64,000 nt of DNA from Megalonaias nervosa (Eukaryota; Mollusca; Bivalvia; Unionida; Unionidae): assembly GCA_016617855.1 (NCBI GenBank), contig JAECUM010004332.1, forward strand, positions 1 to 64,000, in the 5' to 3' direction. The notes beneath the pieces are model-generated. The model saw only the letters and a list, made by a program, of their open reading frames with translations. It ran no database searches and was not told the origin of the DNA. The stretch's first letter is position 1. Every line of letters begins with the position of its first letter. The translations under genes and the position numbers were made by a program. Shown piece by piece: positions 1 to 10,514 of this stretch.

Positions 1-51
<51 letters not shown>
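1..51. repeat. (GA)n microsatellite
   Basis: An uninterrupted AG dinucleotide run starts at the window edge, so its true length is unknown. Confidence 0.97.
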
Positions 52-54
<3 letters not shown>

Positions 55-219
55 TGAATTTTACAATCTATATAAATGGTAACACTTTCACTTTTTAGGA
101 TGCTATTCACAATATCTGTACTTTCTTTATTTAAACCAATTTTCAAATCTGAATCCCTGTATCTTTGATATGCCACTTCAGTGAACAGATTTTTCTTTTA
201 AGTTAAACTCTTCAAGCCT

Positions 220-221
<2 letters not shown>

Positions 222-289
<68 letters not shown>
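222..289. repeat. (AT)n microsatellite
   Basis: Pure AT dinucleotide run of about 67 bases. The 300-848 stretch after it is AT-rich single-copy-looking DNA in which I see no gene. Confidence 0.97.
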
Positions 290-293
<4 letters not shown>

Positions 294-848
294 ATAAAGA
301 TGTTTATTATGTTCTAATGTTTAACTGGTTATAGCATTTGATCTGTGTTGTCAGCCTGGAAACTTTTTATCACCTGACGTGTGCTGGAGTCTGATAAACA
401 ATGGCAGTTCCAGGTAACAAATGCATGATGATCATACCTCATTTGCAGTTGGGACTTTAGCATCACTGTTTTTGGTTCAATGCAATTAAGCATGAAAAAA
501 ATACTTTGTTTTGAACTTTCTTGGCTTTGTAACTTAGAAATATCCTTTAGCTATCTTTTTACACCTGTATAATGACCGATTACAGCTTTGAGTAAATCTG
601 GTGTTCATTTTAAATTCTGACTGTTATGAAAATGGTTCAAAATTTGTTAGTCAGAAAAAGAAAAAGAAATGTCTCTTTTAGAAACAAAGCTACAAACAAT
701 ACAAGAAACAGAAGCAGGGCATTCACAAAAGAACATTTCTGATTTGTTTGAGTTACCACTTTAAACGACTGGATCTATTTCATGCAATCATGAAAATATC
801 ATGTGTAACTATTTCTGGAGCTCTGGTAATGAGTTCTTGCCTTCTTGG

Positions 849-1167
849 ACTTCTCGGGTGGCCTAGTGGTTAGAGTGTCTGCCTTAGATGTGGGGGGTCA
901 AGGGTTTGAACTCCAGCCAAGTCATACCGAAGATTTTTAAAAATTGGTACTAACAGCCGCCTCACTTGGTGCTCAGCATTAAGAGGTTAGTGTTAGGACT
1001 GGTCAGCCTGGTGTCAGGATAATGTGACTGGGAGGGACATCATGCTACATGTGTGACATGATGCCCCAGTGCTAGACATCACTATAAATTGCCACACTGC
1101 AGACATCGTAGCGATATGACTGAAAAATTGTTAAAGCTACGTTAAAAATCCAAATCATACACACGCA
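849..1167 (+). mobile_element. SINE-A copy 1 (tRNA-derived SINE)
   Basis: The head resembles a tRNA gene: an A-box-like block (GGCCTAGTGGTTAGAG) is followed by a B-box-like block (GGGTTTGAACTCC). A unique body and a tail ending in AAAAATCCAAATC plus a short CA-rich run follow. The insertion is flanked by a 9-bp direct repeat, CCTTCTTGG, at 840-848 and 1168-1176, as expected of LINE-mediated target-site duplication. Three more copies lie at 30.8, 35.05 and 53.7 kb. It is a repeat and not a tRNA gene: the length is about 320 bp and there is no 3' half of a tRNA cloverleaf. Confidence 0.9.
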
Positions 1168-1176
1168 CCTTCTTGG

Positions 1177-1480
1177 TTTATGTTAATTCTGATAGTGACA
1201 CTGTCACATATGTGATACCATCAACAGTCTTTGTGCAATCAGCCATCACCAGAAAACAACTACTGGAAGTGATGAGGATGACGATGAATTAGTACCAGCC
1301 ACTTTACCTGGAGCCAGCGATGTTTTAGTTAGCATTGCAGACGTTAGACTGTACATACAAGCTCAGAGTGACATAATTACTATTCTTTAGAAGGATGTCA
1401 TGGAAAAAATAATTAACAAAACAGAATCTCAGATTATTAAGAAACAGATAACTATTGACAATTTCTGTCAATCCAAATAA
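1177..1480 (+). pseudogene. pogo/Tigger-type transposase, C-terminal relic
   Basis: From 1268 a 71-codon frame reads an acidic stretch (SDEDDDELVP), a helical segment (DVRLYIQAQSD) and a basic tail ending KKQITIDNFCQSK then TAA. This order matches the C-termini of Tigger/pogo transposases, where an acidic spacer after the DDE domain leads to a short tail resembling QxTIxDFF. An in-frame TAG at 1388-1390 shows it is dead. The bases just upstream (DSDTVTYV) may be an earlier part in another frame, and SINE-A copy 1 abuts the 5' side. The DDE catalytic core is not recognisable, so the assignment rests on the tail alone. Confidence 0.6.
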
Positions 1481-2793
1481 AAAAGGCTTACTTTACTAGT
1501 TGTTAAGTTTCTGAACAAAGAAGTTTTTACATAAAAATACTTATGATTCACTGGTTGGTAAATGTACATGTATGTTGACATGTTCATCATACTGGTTTAT
1601 CATTTTCTTCCCTCAAGATAACAGGAATTTATAAAATGTACTGGTATATTGTTTCTTGAAAATTGTATTACCATTTCATATGAATTCTGACAGTAATCAT
1701 ACCAGTATAAATTGTTTTCTACATGTACACCTACATGTCTGCCCAACATTCTGAAACTTCAATGCTGAATTTGCATATGTTTCTCTATTATAATGGTCTA
1801 AAAATCCCCATCCCAGGTGTAACATTATAAAGAATCTTTATTACATGTATATATATGCACATGGTATGAAAAGAGGCAAAATGAAATATTTTGAAAAGTG
1901 TACAAAAGGTCTTTTTTAACTCCTCTGTGAACCAATTGATAAAGTCCATAACAAACATGACAAAGTTCTATAGGGCATCCAAATCTCAAAACAGTATTTA
2001 CTCCAATGATTTGTTACTACAGCACCACTTGAAATTTTTCTATCCACAAAACCTTATCAGACCCTATTTCTCTTAATATGGGTGGAATTAAAAAGCCATT
2101 CCAGTAGAAAAGTGACATAAATTTGACATTTACCTGAGCTAACCTGAAAGTTGGCAAACAAATTGAACAGGTAAATATTTACCTGAATCAGTTTAATTTA
2201 TCCCCACTTCCTGGACCTGCAGCTTAACCAGTTTACTCTGAGAGTCTTTATAGGATTCTAGCCTAATTGAAAAAGAAAATGAACAATATACAAGGTACCT
2301 TCGACCTAATGGAGCTGCCACATGAATCCACCAACTGAAGCAATTATTACAAGCCTTTGATTGTTTGCTTAGATAATTTCAATAGTCAGATACTGTGATG
2401 TGCCCATCCTATAATTAAATTAGGACAAAATTAAAGTGAGTTGTTACTTAAAAAGAACACTTGTAATATGTTTAGGTGAAAATAAAATTTGGTTGAAACA
2501 TGGGATACCATACAACTATCACTGAAAAACTTGTTGCAAGAGAGAAATTGTCATGAATTTGGAATTTTTGGGGAATATTTGACTTTCAACATAACTTAAT
2601 GTACTCCAGAAATGGGAGATATTTTGTTGACTGACTAGATCCAGTAACACCTGACTTGAAAGCTGGCCACTGTCTTGGAGGACCACCTGTCATTTATGAA
2701 CATTCTTAATGCATATATCAATTGTGTTATATAATGTGAAAACCTTTATTAGAACACCACTTGTCTTAATTTTGAGACTGTTTTTGTTGGCAG
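1481..2793. other. Non-coding AT-rich stretch
   Basis: I see no gene or recognisable repeat here. Short open frames such as the one at 1891-2076 have no protein-like features and match chance expectation. Confidence 0.5.
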
Positions 2794-2906
2794 AAAAGTT
2801 GGGCTCTATAGACAGGTTTAATTGTGCTGATGATATGCCAGAATTATCTGAGAGACTTAATCATGCTTTTAATAAATTTGTGAAGGCAATTAGAGAGCAC
2901 CATTAA
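2794..2906 (+). CDS. Possible 3'-terminal coding exon, product unknown
   Basis: A pyrimidine-rich acceptor (TGTTTTTGTTGGCAG) ends at 2793. The frame that follows encodes about 37 residues starting KLGSIDRFNCADDM and closing FVKAIREHH with TAA at 2904-2906. A canonical AATAAA sits at 2916-2921, ten bases past the stop. The peptide is mixed, charged and helix-like, with acidic and basic residues balanced, unlike the Ile/Phe/Lys-rich translations of surrounding DNA. No upstream partner exon was identified and I do not recognise the family. It could be the end of a plus-strand gene lying left of the window, or chance. Confidence 0.35.
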
Positions 2907-2915
2907 ATATTGCTG

Positions 2916-2921
2916 AATAAA
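2916..2921 (+). terminator. Candidate poly(A) signal AATAAA
   Basis: Canonical hexamer ten bases after the stop of the candidate terminal exon at 2794-2906. The spacing is very short, and the hexamer is common by chance in AT-rich DNA, so its support is conditional on that exon being real. Confidence 0.3.
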
Positions 2922-3379
2922 AAGTAATATTTGAAATACTTGAGATTTCACAACTGTAAAATACAAAGGTCCATCACTATAATGTATTCAGACAAGATAT
3001 AAAAGTGCATTGCATTAAAAGGGAGGTCACATTATATAGGGTTCTCACACTTCCTGAAACAAAAATTTATCCTGGATGAAACTGATTTTTTTCAAGATTC
3101 CCTTATGATCCTGACTGAATGGATTAACAAGTTGGATTCACAAATGTACATTTTTTAAATCAAAAACTTTCTATGTATTTTTATTCTCTCATAACACGTG
3201 AAGTAGACACATCACCATGCATTAAAACAACAGAATATATTTTTAAACACAAATACAACTAAATTTGAATGTAACTAATTTTAAATTTACAGAATAAAAA
3301 GTTTAACTTTACTCTGGGTTGTTTTAAATTTTGACAAAACCTCTAAAAATTGTGTACCTTATGATGTGTGACACAATCT

Positions 3380-3537
3380 GTGTTGTTTGTCCTTTGAGTT
3401 CAAAGATGACCATGACATCATTAACTGGTTTGGTTTCTGTGAGCACATGAGTGACTTGTCAGGCCAATTTGTGCTCTGAAGTGTCTGTGGCACACTGGAC
3501 AGGCAATGCTGCATGGGGTTCCTTGATCAACAAAGGA
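3380..3537 (-). pseudogene. C2H2-tailed retroelement fragment (3' end)
   Basis: On the minus strand this reads FVDQGTPCSIACPVCHRHF, continues as RAQIGLTSHSCAHRNQTS and stops at TAA (3421-3423). The pattern is C-x2-C-x12-H-x3-H, a C2H2 finger. Some invertebrate non-LTR retrotransposon ORFs end in such a finger followed within a few dozen bases by a 3' UTR, which is the arrangement here. The fragment is cut at 3538 by the 3' end of the CR1/L2-type LINE. It could instead be a piece of a zinc-finger gene, but the immediate stop and the TE context favour a retroelement. Confidence 0.5.
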
Positions 3538-4159
3538 TAATAATAATAATAATGAGGACTTTGTATAGCGCCTAATCTTTAGAAGCTGTAAGCGCTTTAC
3601 ATTTGACAACACTTAAAAAACATATATAATGATATGATTACAAAAATAAAAACAAACACCATGAAATTAGAAAACAGAAAGCATGCTGTAAATATTTAAG
3701 GTAAGGATACATTATTAGGTCTTTAAGTCTGTTCTTGCAGTTGAAATAGGTGAGTTTTAAGAGCGCTCTTGAATGAGATCTCTGTGTCTTTGTGTCTAAG
3801 TGCAGTGGGCAATTCGTTCCATGTTGCTGGGACCTGGTATGCAAAAGAGTGTTGTCCCTATGATTTCATTTTCATAGTGGGAATAATGAGAATACGAGTG
3901 TCAGAAGAGGAGAGTAAGTATCTTGCTGGTGTGTACACATGGGTGAGGTCAGATAGGTATGTTGGACTGGAGCCCGTCAGTGAAACGTAGCACAGAAAAC
4001 AAATTTTGTGTTTAATTCTGGATCGTGTGGATAGCCAGTGCAGGGTACAGAGCAGGGGAGAGGTGTACTCTGATCGTGGTACTCTAAGGATGATCCGAGA
4101 AGCTGTGTTTTGAACTTTTTGAAGTTTCTGGAGTAGATATTGAGACGAACCTGACAGAA

Positions 4160-4977
4160 TTAGTTACAATAGTCCAGTCTTGAAAGTACTAAGGAGCACA
4201 CAAGTGTTTTAGTGGCATCAACTGAAAGATACTTGCGAATGGAGCTGATGCGTCTCAGCTCAAGATATGCAGCCTTGCATATGTTCATGACATGTTGGTG
4301 CAATGAGAGAGTACTGTCAAGAGTAACACCTAGGTTTAGTACTGACTGTGTGAATTTAATGTTGGTGTTGCTGATATTTATTGTCTGAGGTAAGGATGTG
4401 AATGAGAAAGTCTTTGTGTTGTAATCAGGATGGCTTCAGTTTTATCATCATTCATCTGCAGCTTGTTACATGTCATCCATGATTTCACATCGGAAATGCA
4501 CCTCTCTATGCCTTGGATGGTAGCTTCAACTTCAGTTGGATGGCTAGATTTGTATATTTGGGTGTCATCAGCATACAACTAGTGAGACACTAGATGATGA
4601 TCTATGACACTTGAGAGTGGCTGAGTGTATAGAATGAAGAGAACAGGTCCAAGAACAGACCCCTGTGGAACACCACAGCATAGATCAACTGGGTGGGAGT
4701 GTTTTCCATTTGTGGACACAATTTGTGTCCTGTTGACCAAGTAGGACTTGAACCATAATAAGGCTGTATCATGAATGCCAAATACATGCTGGAGACGGTG
4801 AAGTAATATATCATGGTCTATAGTGTCAAATGCTGCAGACAAGTCAAGGAGAGTGAGGACTGTAATCTTTCCGCCATCCAAAGCAGAGAAGGTCATTGAC
4901 TACTTTCAGAAGAGTAGTTTCAGTACTGTGGCAAGGGCGATATGCAGACTGTACATTGCTAAAAAGACTGTTTGAAT
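4160..4977 (-). pseudogene. LINE reverse transcriptase core (broken frame)
   Basis: Two abutting frames, 4579-4896 and 4378-4578, carry the RT fingers and palm. They are separated only by an in-frame TAG (4579-4581) two codons before the catalytic YADD box, so a nonsense mutation splits the active site. Further shifts occur near 5005 and 4890, where RT motifs move between frames. Beyond YADD the family's C-terminal helix region is readable in pieces (for example DYCN near 4165). The element cannot encode a working RT. Confidence 0.85.
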
Positions 4978-5068
4978 TCAGATGAGATACAAGTTGGGAT
5001 AGAACAACTTTTCTAAGATTTTTGACATGAATGGGAGATTAGAAACTGGGCGGTAGTTCTTTAAATCA

Positions 5069-6584
5069 TTATGGTCGAGTGTTGGTTTCTTCAGCAGAGG
5101 CTTTACAATGGCAGTTTTGTGATGGGAATTCCCCAGATGAGAGAGAGGTATTAATAACATCAGTTAGTGATGGCAATATTGGATCTAAGCACTCAAGCAG
5201 CAGTGATGTCAGAATTGGATCAAGTTCGCATGACTTTGCTGCACTCTTCATCATGATTGTACGTACTAAATCCATAGAGACAGGTTCAAATGCTGCTAAC
5301 GGTTGCTGCTGAAATTCTGTATCGCAACTTGGTGATGATGAGTCAATTGAAATTGTGTTGTCAAGTTTATCTCTGATGGTTTGTACTTTGTCACGGAAGA
5401 AATTTGCAAACAGGTCCGGAAGGTCGACTAGAGAGAAGCTAGCTGGAAGTGGTGTACATTTGTTCCTTGACATCAGCTTGTTAGTAATCTCAAATAGCTC
5501 TTTGCAGCTGGAACTTTCCGTGATCTTAGTACTGTAGTGGGCTGAGTTCACTGCATGGACTATGTTTGTGACATTCTTCTTAGTGGCATCATAGATTTGC
5601 TTATGAATAGTGAGTCTGGTGGAAAGCCAAAGCCTCTCAGCTTTACGGCGGTCTCTTTTAGCAGTGCGAAGCTGGTCCCTAACACTGCTATACCACAGAG
5701 AACACTTTTGAATTGATACTCTGCACTTGGTTGCTGGGGCATGTTTGTCAAGCAATGAACGCAGGCAGTTATCGAGTTGTTCTGCTGTAGGAGGTAAGCT
5801 AGTTGTTAGGCTTGCTTGGATGTCATGCATTAGTTGGGTTCTGTTTATCATACGGAGATTTCTCTTAGTAGCGAATAAAGGTGGAGGGTTAGAGACTGAT
5901 ACGTCAAGATGGCATATAATGCAGAGGTGATCTGATGAAAGTTCGTGGGACACCAGGGAGGACTGTAAAATATTATCATCAAGTCTGTAAAGAATCCAGT
6001 CTAAAATGTGACCATGTTTATGGGTGGGTCAGCTAACTGACTGTTTGAGGTTGAAAACGTGAATGGAATCTAGGAGTTTTGATGTGCATGGGTTTCCAGG
6101 ACAGTCAAAGTGAAAGTTGAAATCTCCAAGAATAATCAGGTTGCCACCTATCAAATTTCCATACTCCAGGAGATTCGGAAACTGCTCCAAAAAGAGAGAT
6201 TCTGTCAGCTTGTTTTTTCTACTAGGAGGAGGGCAGGTAGAGGCAGAAAAAATGGACTGACCTTTGTTCCAGTGTGAGTGTAGTTTGGACTAGTTCAAAC
6301 GATGTGTGGTAGAAACTGAAGGTTGTAGTGTAGTTAAGACGGTTGATCATGGAGTTCTTTGCGATGACAGCAATTCCACCTCCGCGAGAGTGGCGGGGGA
6401 ACGACTTGATGGAGTAACCGGTGGGTGTTAGATCCGCGCACTTGGGTTCATCGCCTGATGTTTTTAGCCATGTTTCTGTCAGGAAAAAGACGTCGATATT
6501 CTGATCGTTGATAAAATTAACTATTTCTGTGCGCTTTTCTGATGGTCCTACTGATTGGGCATTGAATAATGCGATGCGTCCTCA
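5069..6584 (-). pseudogene. LINE endonuclease-to-RT portion (broken frame)
   Basis: This is the N-terminal half of the LINE polyprotein. The longest intact piece is a 294-residue frame at 5069-5953 that includes the end of the endonuclease domain (SSDHLCIICHLD) and the linker before RT. Upstream the same protein continues through a TGA near 6031 to the LTETW and RGGG motifs. At about 5110-5160 the frame shifts: the intact frame runs out to a stop while the RT-like sequence KTAIVKPLLKKPTLD continues in another frame (4978-5160). It acts in no cellular pathway now; intact relatives nick target DNA and prime reverse transcription on it. Confidence 0.8.
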
Positions 6585-6600
6585 GAATAGTCCTCTGTGT

Positions 6601-7572
6601 GACAATTCCAATATTTATGGTGCTGATGCTTCTACACTACCTCTGGCACTCTCCTCAGTCTATAATCTGTAACTCTAGAATGGATAACACTGCTCCAGAA
6701 GGAAAGATCTTGTGCAAGATTTTCAATAATACACAATTACAGAATTAATTTAGTCTAATCTTGTTAATCCAGCATATATTCAAAAACCACTTTAAAATAT
6801 GATGCCACAAATGGGTTTTCTTAAAAGTCATATACCAACTGAAACAGTTTATTTATCCAACATTTTCCGTGGCAATGAGTAGAATCCAATAAATAATGTC
6901 TTAGTATCCAAATGGTAGTTTCTCTTTAATTCTATATTCTATTATTCTTTTAAGCAATTAGTTCATTTGGATTCCTTGTTTACCTATACAATTAGGATTG
7001 TCAAAAACATGGATTTCTTTTTTACTGTTAAAATCTGAATTGATCTCATCATTTACAAAAAATCTTCTGTTTTTATGTGCACCATCATCTTTAATGATTA
7101 CATCTCTTCATGCAACTGACAAAGTTTTCAGCCTTCACTTCAGAAATGTTTGTTGTGGTCGGGGTGTACAGGAGACCATTCAAATCCACAGCTGACATGT
7201 AATTTAGTTTCGTTATGTCAATTTATATATGCACTGTGATGATGCATCTCAATCTCAAATTTAATTCAGGAGTCCAACCCAAAGAAGCAAGAACCAAATA
7301 AATTTCATCAAACATCATAAGAAAATTGACCATAAATTTAACTGACACATGGATAGTCCATAAAGTTACTGGTACAAATCAGATAAGTCGACATATTACC
7401 AATATATTATATTCAGCTTAAGGGAAAAAAGACGTCTAAGGCTATAGTTCTATAATTCTATCTTAGCATCAGAACTGATCAATCACATGCTTCTAGAAAT
7501 AGCAAATCTTTACCAGCCCAAAATTTGCAGCAAGAGTACCTTGAACGGAACATTATAAACCTGCCCTGATTC
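6601..7572. other. Non-coding stretch
   Basis: Nothing gene-like is visible. The open frame at 6998-7195 lacks splice context and protein-like composition. A 16-base string GAATAGTCCTCTGTGT occurs at the LINE's 5' junction (6585-6600) and again at 7573-7588, where a dispersed repeat begins. Confidence 0.5.
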
Positions 7573-8080
7573 GAATAGTCCTCTGTGTAGATAAGTGAAA
7601 TGTTGTTGCAGAAACCACCATTAATCTTTCAGTCACAGTGACTTTGACCTTTTACCTTTTGATCCTAAAACTGACAGACTTCTTCCCTGTCCAGAATGTA
7701 AATCATCCAAGAAGCTTGATCCAAGTGAGTGATGTTGAACTAAAGTTATGCTGGAAACCATTTTTATTCTTTGAATCAAAGTGACCTTGGCATTTGATCT
7801 TTTGACCTTGACACTGATACGCTTCTTCCTTACCCCAAGTGCAAGCCATCCGCAAAATTTAGTATCTGTACATTGTGGAAAACTGAAGTTTTTTTTGCAT
7901 TAACTGTTTTCCTTCTTTCAGTCACAGTGACCCTGACCTTTGAGCCTTTTTGTGCCTCAAATCAACAGGGTTCTTTCATACTCCAAGTGCAAGTCATCCA
8001 CAATGTTTGGCAACAGTAGATGCTAGACAAGTCATTTTGCAGAAATTAAATTGGTAACATGCAGGAGACAGATGAACAGA
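7573..8080. repeat. Dispersed repeat rich in GACCTTTGACC-like motifs, copy 1
   Basis: Begins GAATAGTCCTCTGTGTAGATA and contains successive degenerate blocks with CAGTCACAGTGACTTTGACC, TTTTGACC, CTTCTTCC and AAGTGCAAGTCATCC. The internal blocks recur at roughly 140-150-bp spacing (about 7620, 7780 and 7915). A second copy with the same order lies at 13968-14410. No open frame is conserved between copies. Confidence 0.7.
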
Positions 8081-8361
8081 TGACATCATAACAAAGCATG
8101 TTCTTCATACAAATCCATCAACAGGGTAACAGATGAAATGAAAAATTCATATGAAGGATTTCTTAGAAATAACTGATATTTTACACAAAAGGAAGTGAAA
8201 TACTGTATTTTAAATAGATTACTATTAAAATATTTGGATAAAACATATTACTTTAGTTACTACAGACCCGTGCTAATAAGATGAAAAAATTTGGAAATGA
8301 TCTTTAATTCAAGTATAGTTAAACGATTATAAAACTTTAATTTATGCATCAGTTTTTGCAG

Positions 8362-8663
8362 TGTCAAGGAGTGCTCAGTTTGCAAATTTAATGAAAGCAA
8401 AATTTCCTGAGGAAGCTATGATTAAAACTGACTCATACAGAAGATTAAATGTGACAATTTGGGGTCATAAAAACATTGAATTTGCACTGACTGTACATAA
8501 TGTGCATGTTAGGGACACTTTGAAGCTCATTAGTCTTGTCTTGTGTGGCTGCATTTTTATGATCGTACCCTACAATATGCAACATGTCCTGTTGCTCTGT
8601 GTATCATGCATGATCCTGCTGTGGCAGATTTATTTTCTTTATGTAAGGGAGGAAACTGTGTAA
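8362..8663 (+). CDS. Candidate exon: two-span membrane protein, possibly PIGH-like
   Basis: An acceptor (CAGTTTTTGCAG) ends at 8361, and an open frame runs 100 codons to TAA at 8661-8663. The first codon is completed by the upstream exon (xTG). An N-terminal polar half (AKFPEEAMIKTDSYRRLNV) is followed by two close hydrophobic spans (LISLVLCGCIFMIVPY and HVLLLCVSCMILLW), then IYFLYVREETV. A polar segment, a tight two-helix hairpin and a V-x-x-E-T-hydrophobic strand resembles the start of PIGH, a subunit of the GPI-N-acetylglucosaminyltransferase of the ER membrane. I found no downstream exon with the rest of the PIGH domain. If the TAA is the real stop, the protein ends E-T-V, a class I PDZ ligand pattern, and an AATAAA at 8831-8836 could serve it. 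The exon is moderately likely; the name is weak. Confidence 0.4.
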
Positions 8664-10293
8664 CAAAAGTGGGGGTGGAAGCACTTCACATTAATAAGGT
8701 GTAATTAGTGTGTTATTTGGTGTATTATGGCCCTTGAGAAGGGTTATCTATCTTGACATCTGTTAAGTATAGTGCAAATAAGAGAAAACTGTGTGCAAAT
8801 ACTAAGCAAAAAAACATTAATTTACTGTAGAATAAATTATAAGCTCCAGCATATTTGATATTAAAGTTTCAAAGCACATTTCAAAATATTTTGTTGTTTT
8901 TAAAGTTAATATTGCTTAAAATATTGATGGGAGGAACAAGGAACATTACCTGCCAAATCTCCACCCTTTTTTGTCACATTTATCAAATTTCCTTCTTGAT
9001 CAAATCTTTCTCAAGGAAGATCCAAGTTGCAATAAATTCTTTCTCTGTTTTAAATATTCTGAAACTTGCTGACCTTAAGGGAAAATTTTGGCTGCTTTTG
9101 TTTTGTTTTTATCCACACTTGTAAATTAATGTCATCAAGCCAATCATAAATTAACATCCCTCCCTTTGTAAGTTTCATGGTAGATCCCCCCTTCTAAAAT
9201 CGTTTATCAGTTTGAAATAGTCTATTGCATTTAGACAACTGTATCCATAAAAACTTACAAGGCTATGCAGTCATTCTGACATAATATATTTTCAATGTTT
9301 TGTGCTTCCTTAACTGTCTTCGTATGGTGTTTATATTAACAGAATAAACATTGTATAAGTTGAAAACTTAATTTGATTTTAACAAAATTTAAATTGTGAA
9401 AAAATTTCATGTGTATATTGTCATGTTTTTTTTGTTTAACATTATAAGTATTTTCTGCTACTTACGTGTTTTTGTATGTGTTTATTATATACTACTGTAG
9501 TTATTCTTGTTGGTAGGTTACCTCAGAGTCATCTATACATGGATGGATTTTATTTCATGGGAGGTCAACTGAATCCTCCCCTTTGCAATAAAAGTAGTAT
9601 AAAAACAGATAGCCATTTCAATCAACATGAACAACCCATTTAAGCTTGTACCCCTTTACTAAAAATTCCTGCATCTGCCCATGACAGTATTTGAAATACA
9701 AACAATTTGGTCTATCCTTAGCCAGTTTTCTCAACAGTAAAATAACTGTCAAACCACAGTGTGAATTCACACTGAATACAAGTAATCTATAATCATGTGA
9801 GTAAATGCACCAAATGTAAAGTAGCAGTGACCTACTTTCCTCCTGAAGTGTACATAATAATATAATATAAATTATACATGTATTCATGTAAAAATGCCAA
9901 ATTATCAAGTTCCATCCAGATATCACATGTCCATGAGTAAAGTTTCCATTGGAAACCATATTTATAATATGGACAAGGAAAACCACAGAAATTAAAACAC
10001 AAGTTTCTTTATGTTTGGATACATGCCATGTGATTCTCTTCAGGACTTGTTTGTTCATGTGAGGCATAAGTGACCTGCCTTATGAGTAAGCAATGTTTTA
10101 CTGAAGTGTGACAAAACAAGGCAGTTTATTATCATAGGGCATATTTATACACAAAGCACAAAATAAATGGATATCTAATGGTGCTGAACTACATTATAAT
10201 TTGTTCTCAACAGCCAAGTACAAAAAGTCAGTAAAATAAATTTAGTATAGCAATAAGAGATACAAAATTAGCCAATTTAATGGGATCCATAAC
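8664..10293. other. Non-coding AT-rich stretch
   Basis: No supported gene. A 149-codon minus-strand frame (9618-10067) is the longest in the area but looks like chance (see the rejected list). An AATAAA at 8831-8836 would matter only if the 8362 exon is terminal. Confidence 0.5.
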
Positions 10294-10514
10294 TACCATA
10301 TATACTCTCTTATATGTCGAGTCCAACTGCAAATTGCACAGACCCAGACCTGCCAGCACATTATGCGCTGGCAGATCTGGGTCTGTGCAGTTTGTTAGGA
10401 GTAATCAGTTGAACAAACAACATACACCCCAGTCTGCAGGGGATTATGCTATGGCAGATCAGGATCTTTGATTTCTGCAGTCTGACTTGACTTCTAAGTG
10501 AGTACACTATGGTA
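10294..10514 (+). mobile_element. Foldback MITE copy 1
   Basis: About 220 bp, with terminal inverted repeats that read TACCATATATACTC at the left and TATGGTA preceded by AAGTGAGTACAC at the right. Flanking TA dinucleotides are consistent with TA target duplication. An internal hairpin at 10335-10389 has 23-bp arms (one mismatch) built on TGCCAGC/GCTGGCA with a 9-base loop. A linker, TTAGGAGTAATCAGTTGAAC, joins it to a second, weaker hairpin around GGCAGATCAGGATC. No coding capacity. Other copies: 11.74, 12.90, 14.71, 52.63, 55.13 and 59.25 kb. Confidence 0.85.

Larger units (their letters stand above)
3538..6584 (-). mobile_element. CR1/L2-type non-LTR retrotransposon, 5'-truncated and degraded
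   Basis: Read on the minus strand, the element runs from an apurinic-endonuclease-like domain to a reverse transcriptase and a 3' microsatellite tail. Endonuclease landmarks are LTETW (about 6472-6486), RGGGIAVIA (about 6362-6388) and SSDH (about 5930-5940). RT landmarks are NYRPVSNLPF (about 5030-5060), LLDLSAAFDTIDHDILL (about 4805-4855), GVPQGSVLGPVLF (about 4635-4680) and YADD (4564-4575). A conserved C-terminal region follows down to about 3740. The 3' end is a run of ATT units (TAA on plus, 3538-3553) after GCGCTATACAAAG, typical of CR1/L2-like tails. The reading frame starts inside the endonuclease at about 6584, so the 5' part is missing. Confidence 0.9.

Noticed and set aside
9618..10067. 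149-codon open frame on the minus strand, the longest outside the LINE and SINE-overlapping frames
   Set aside because: Composition is scattered Cys/His/Tyr/Ile with no domain, no splice context and no conserved motif. A frame this long is plausible by chance among thousands of starts.
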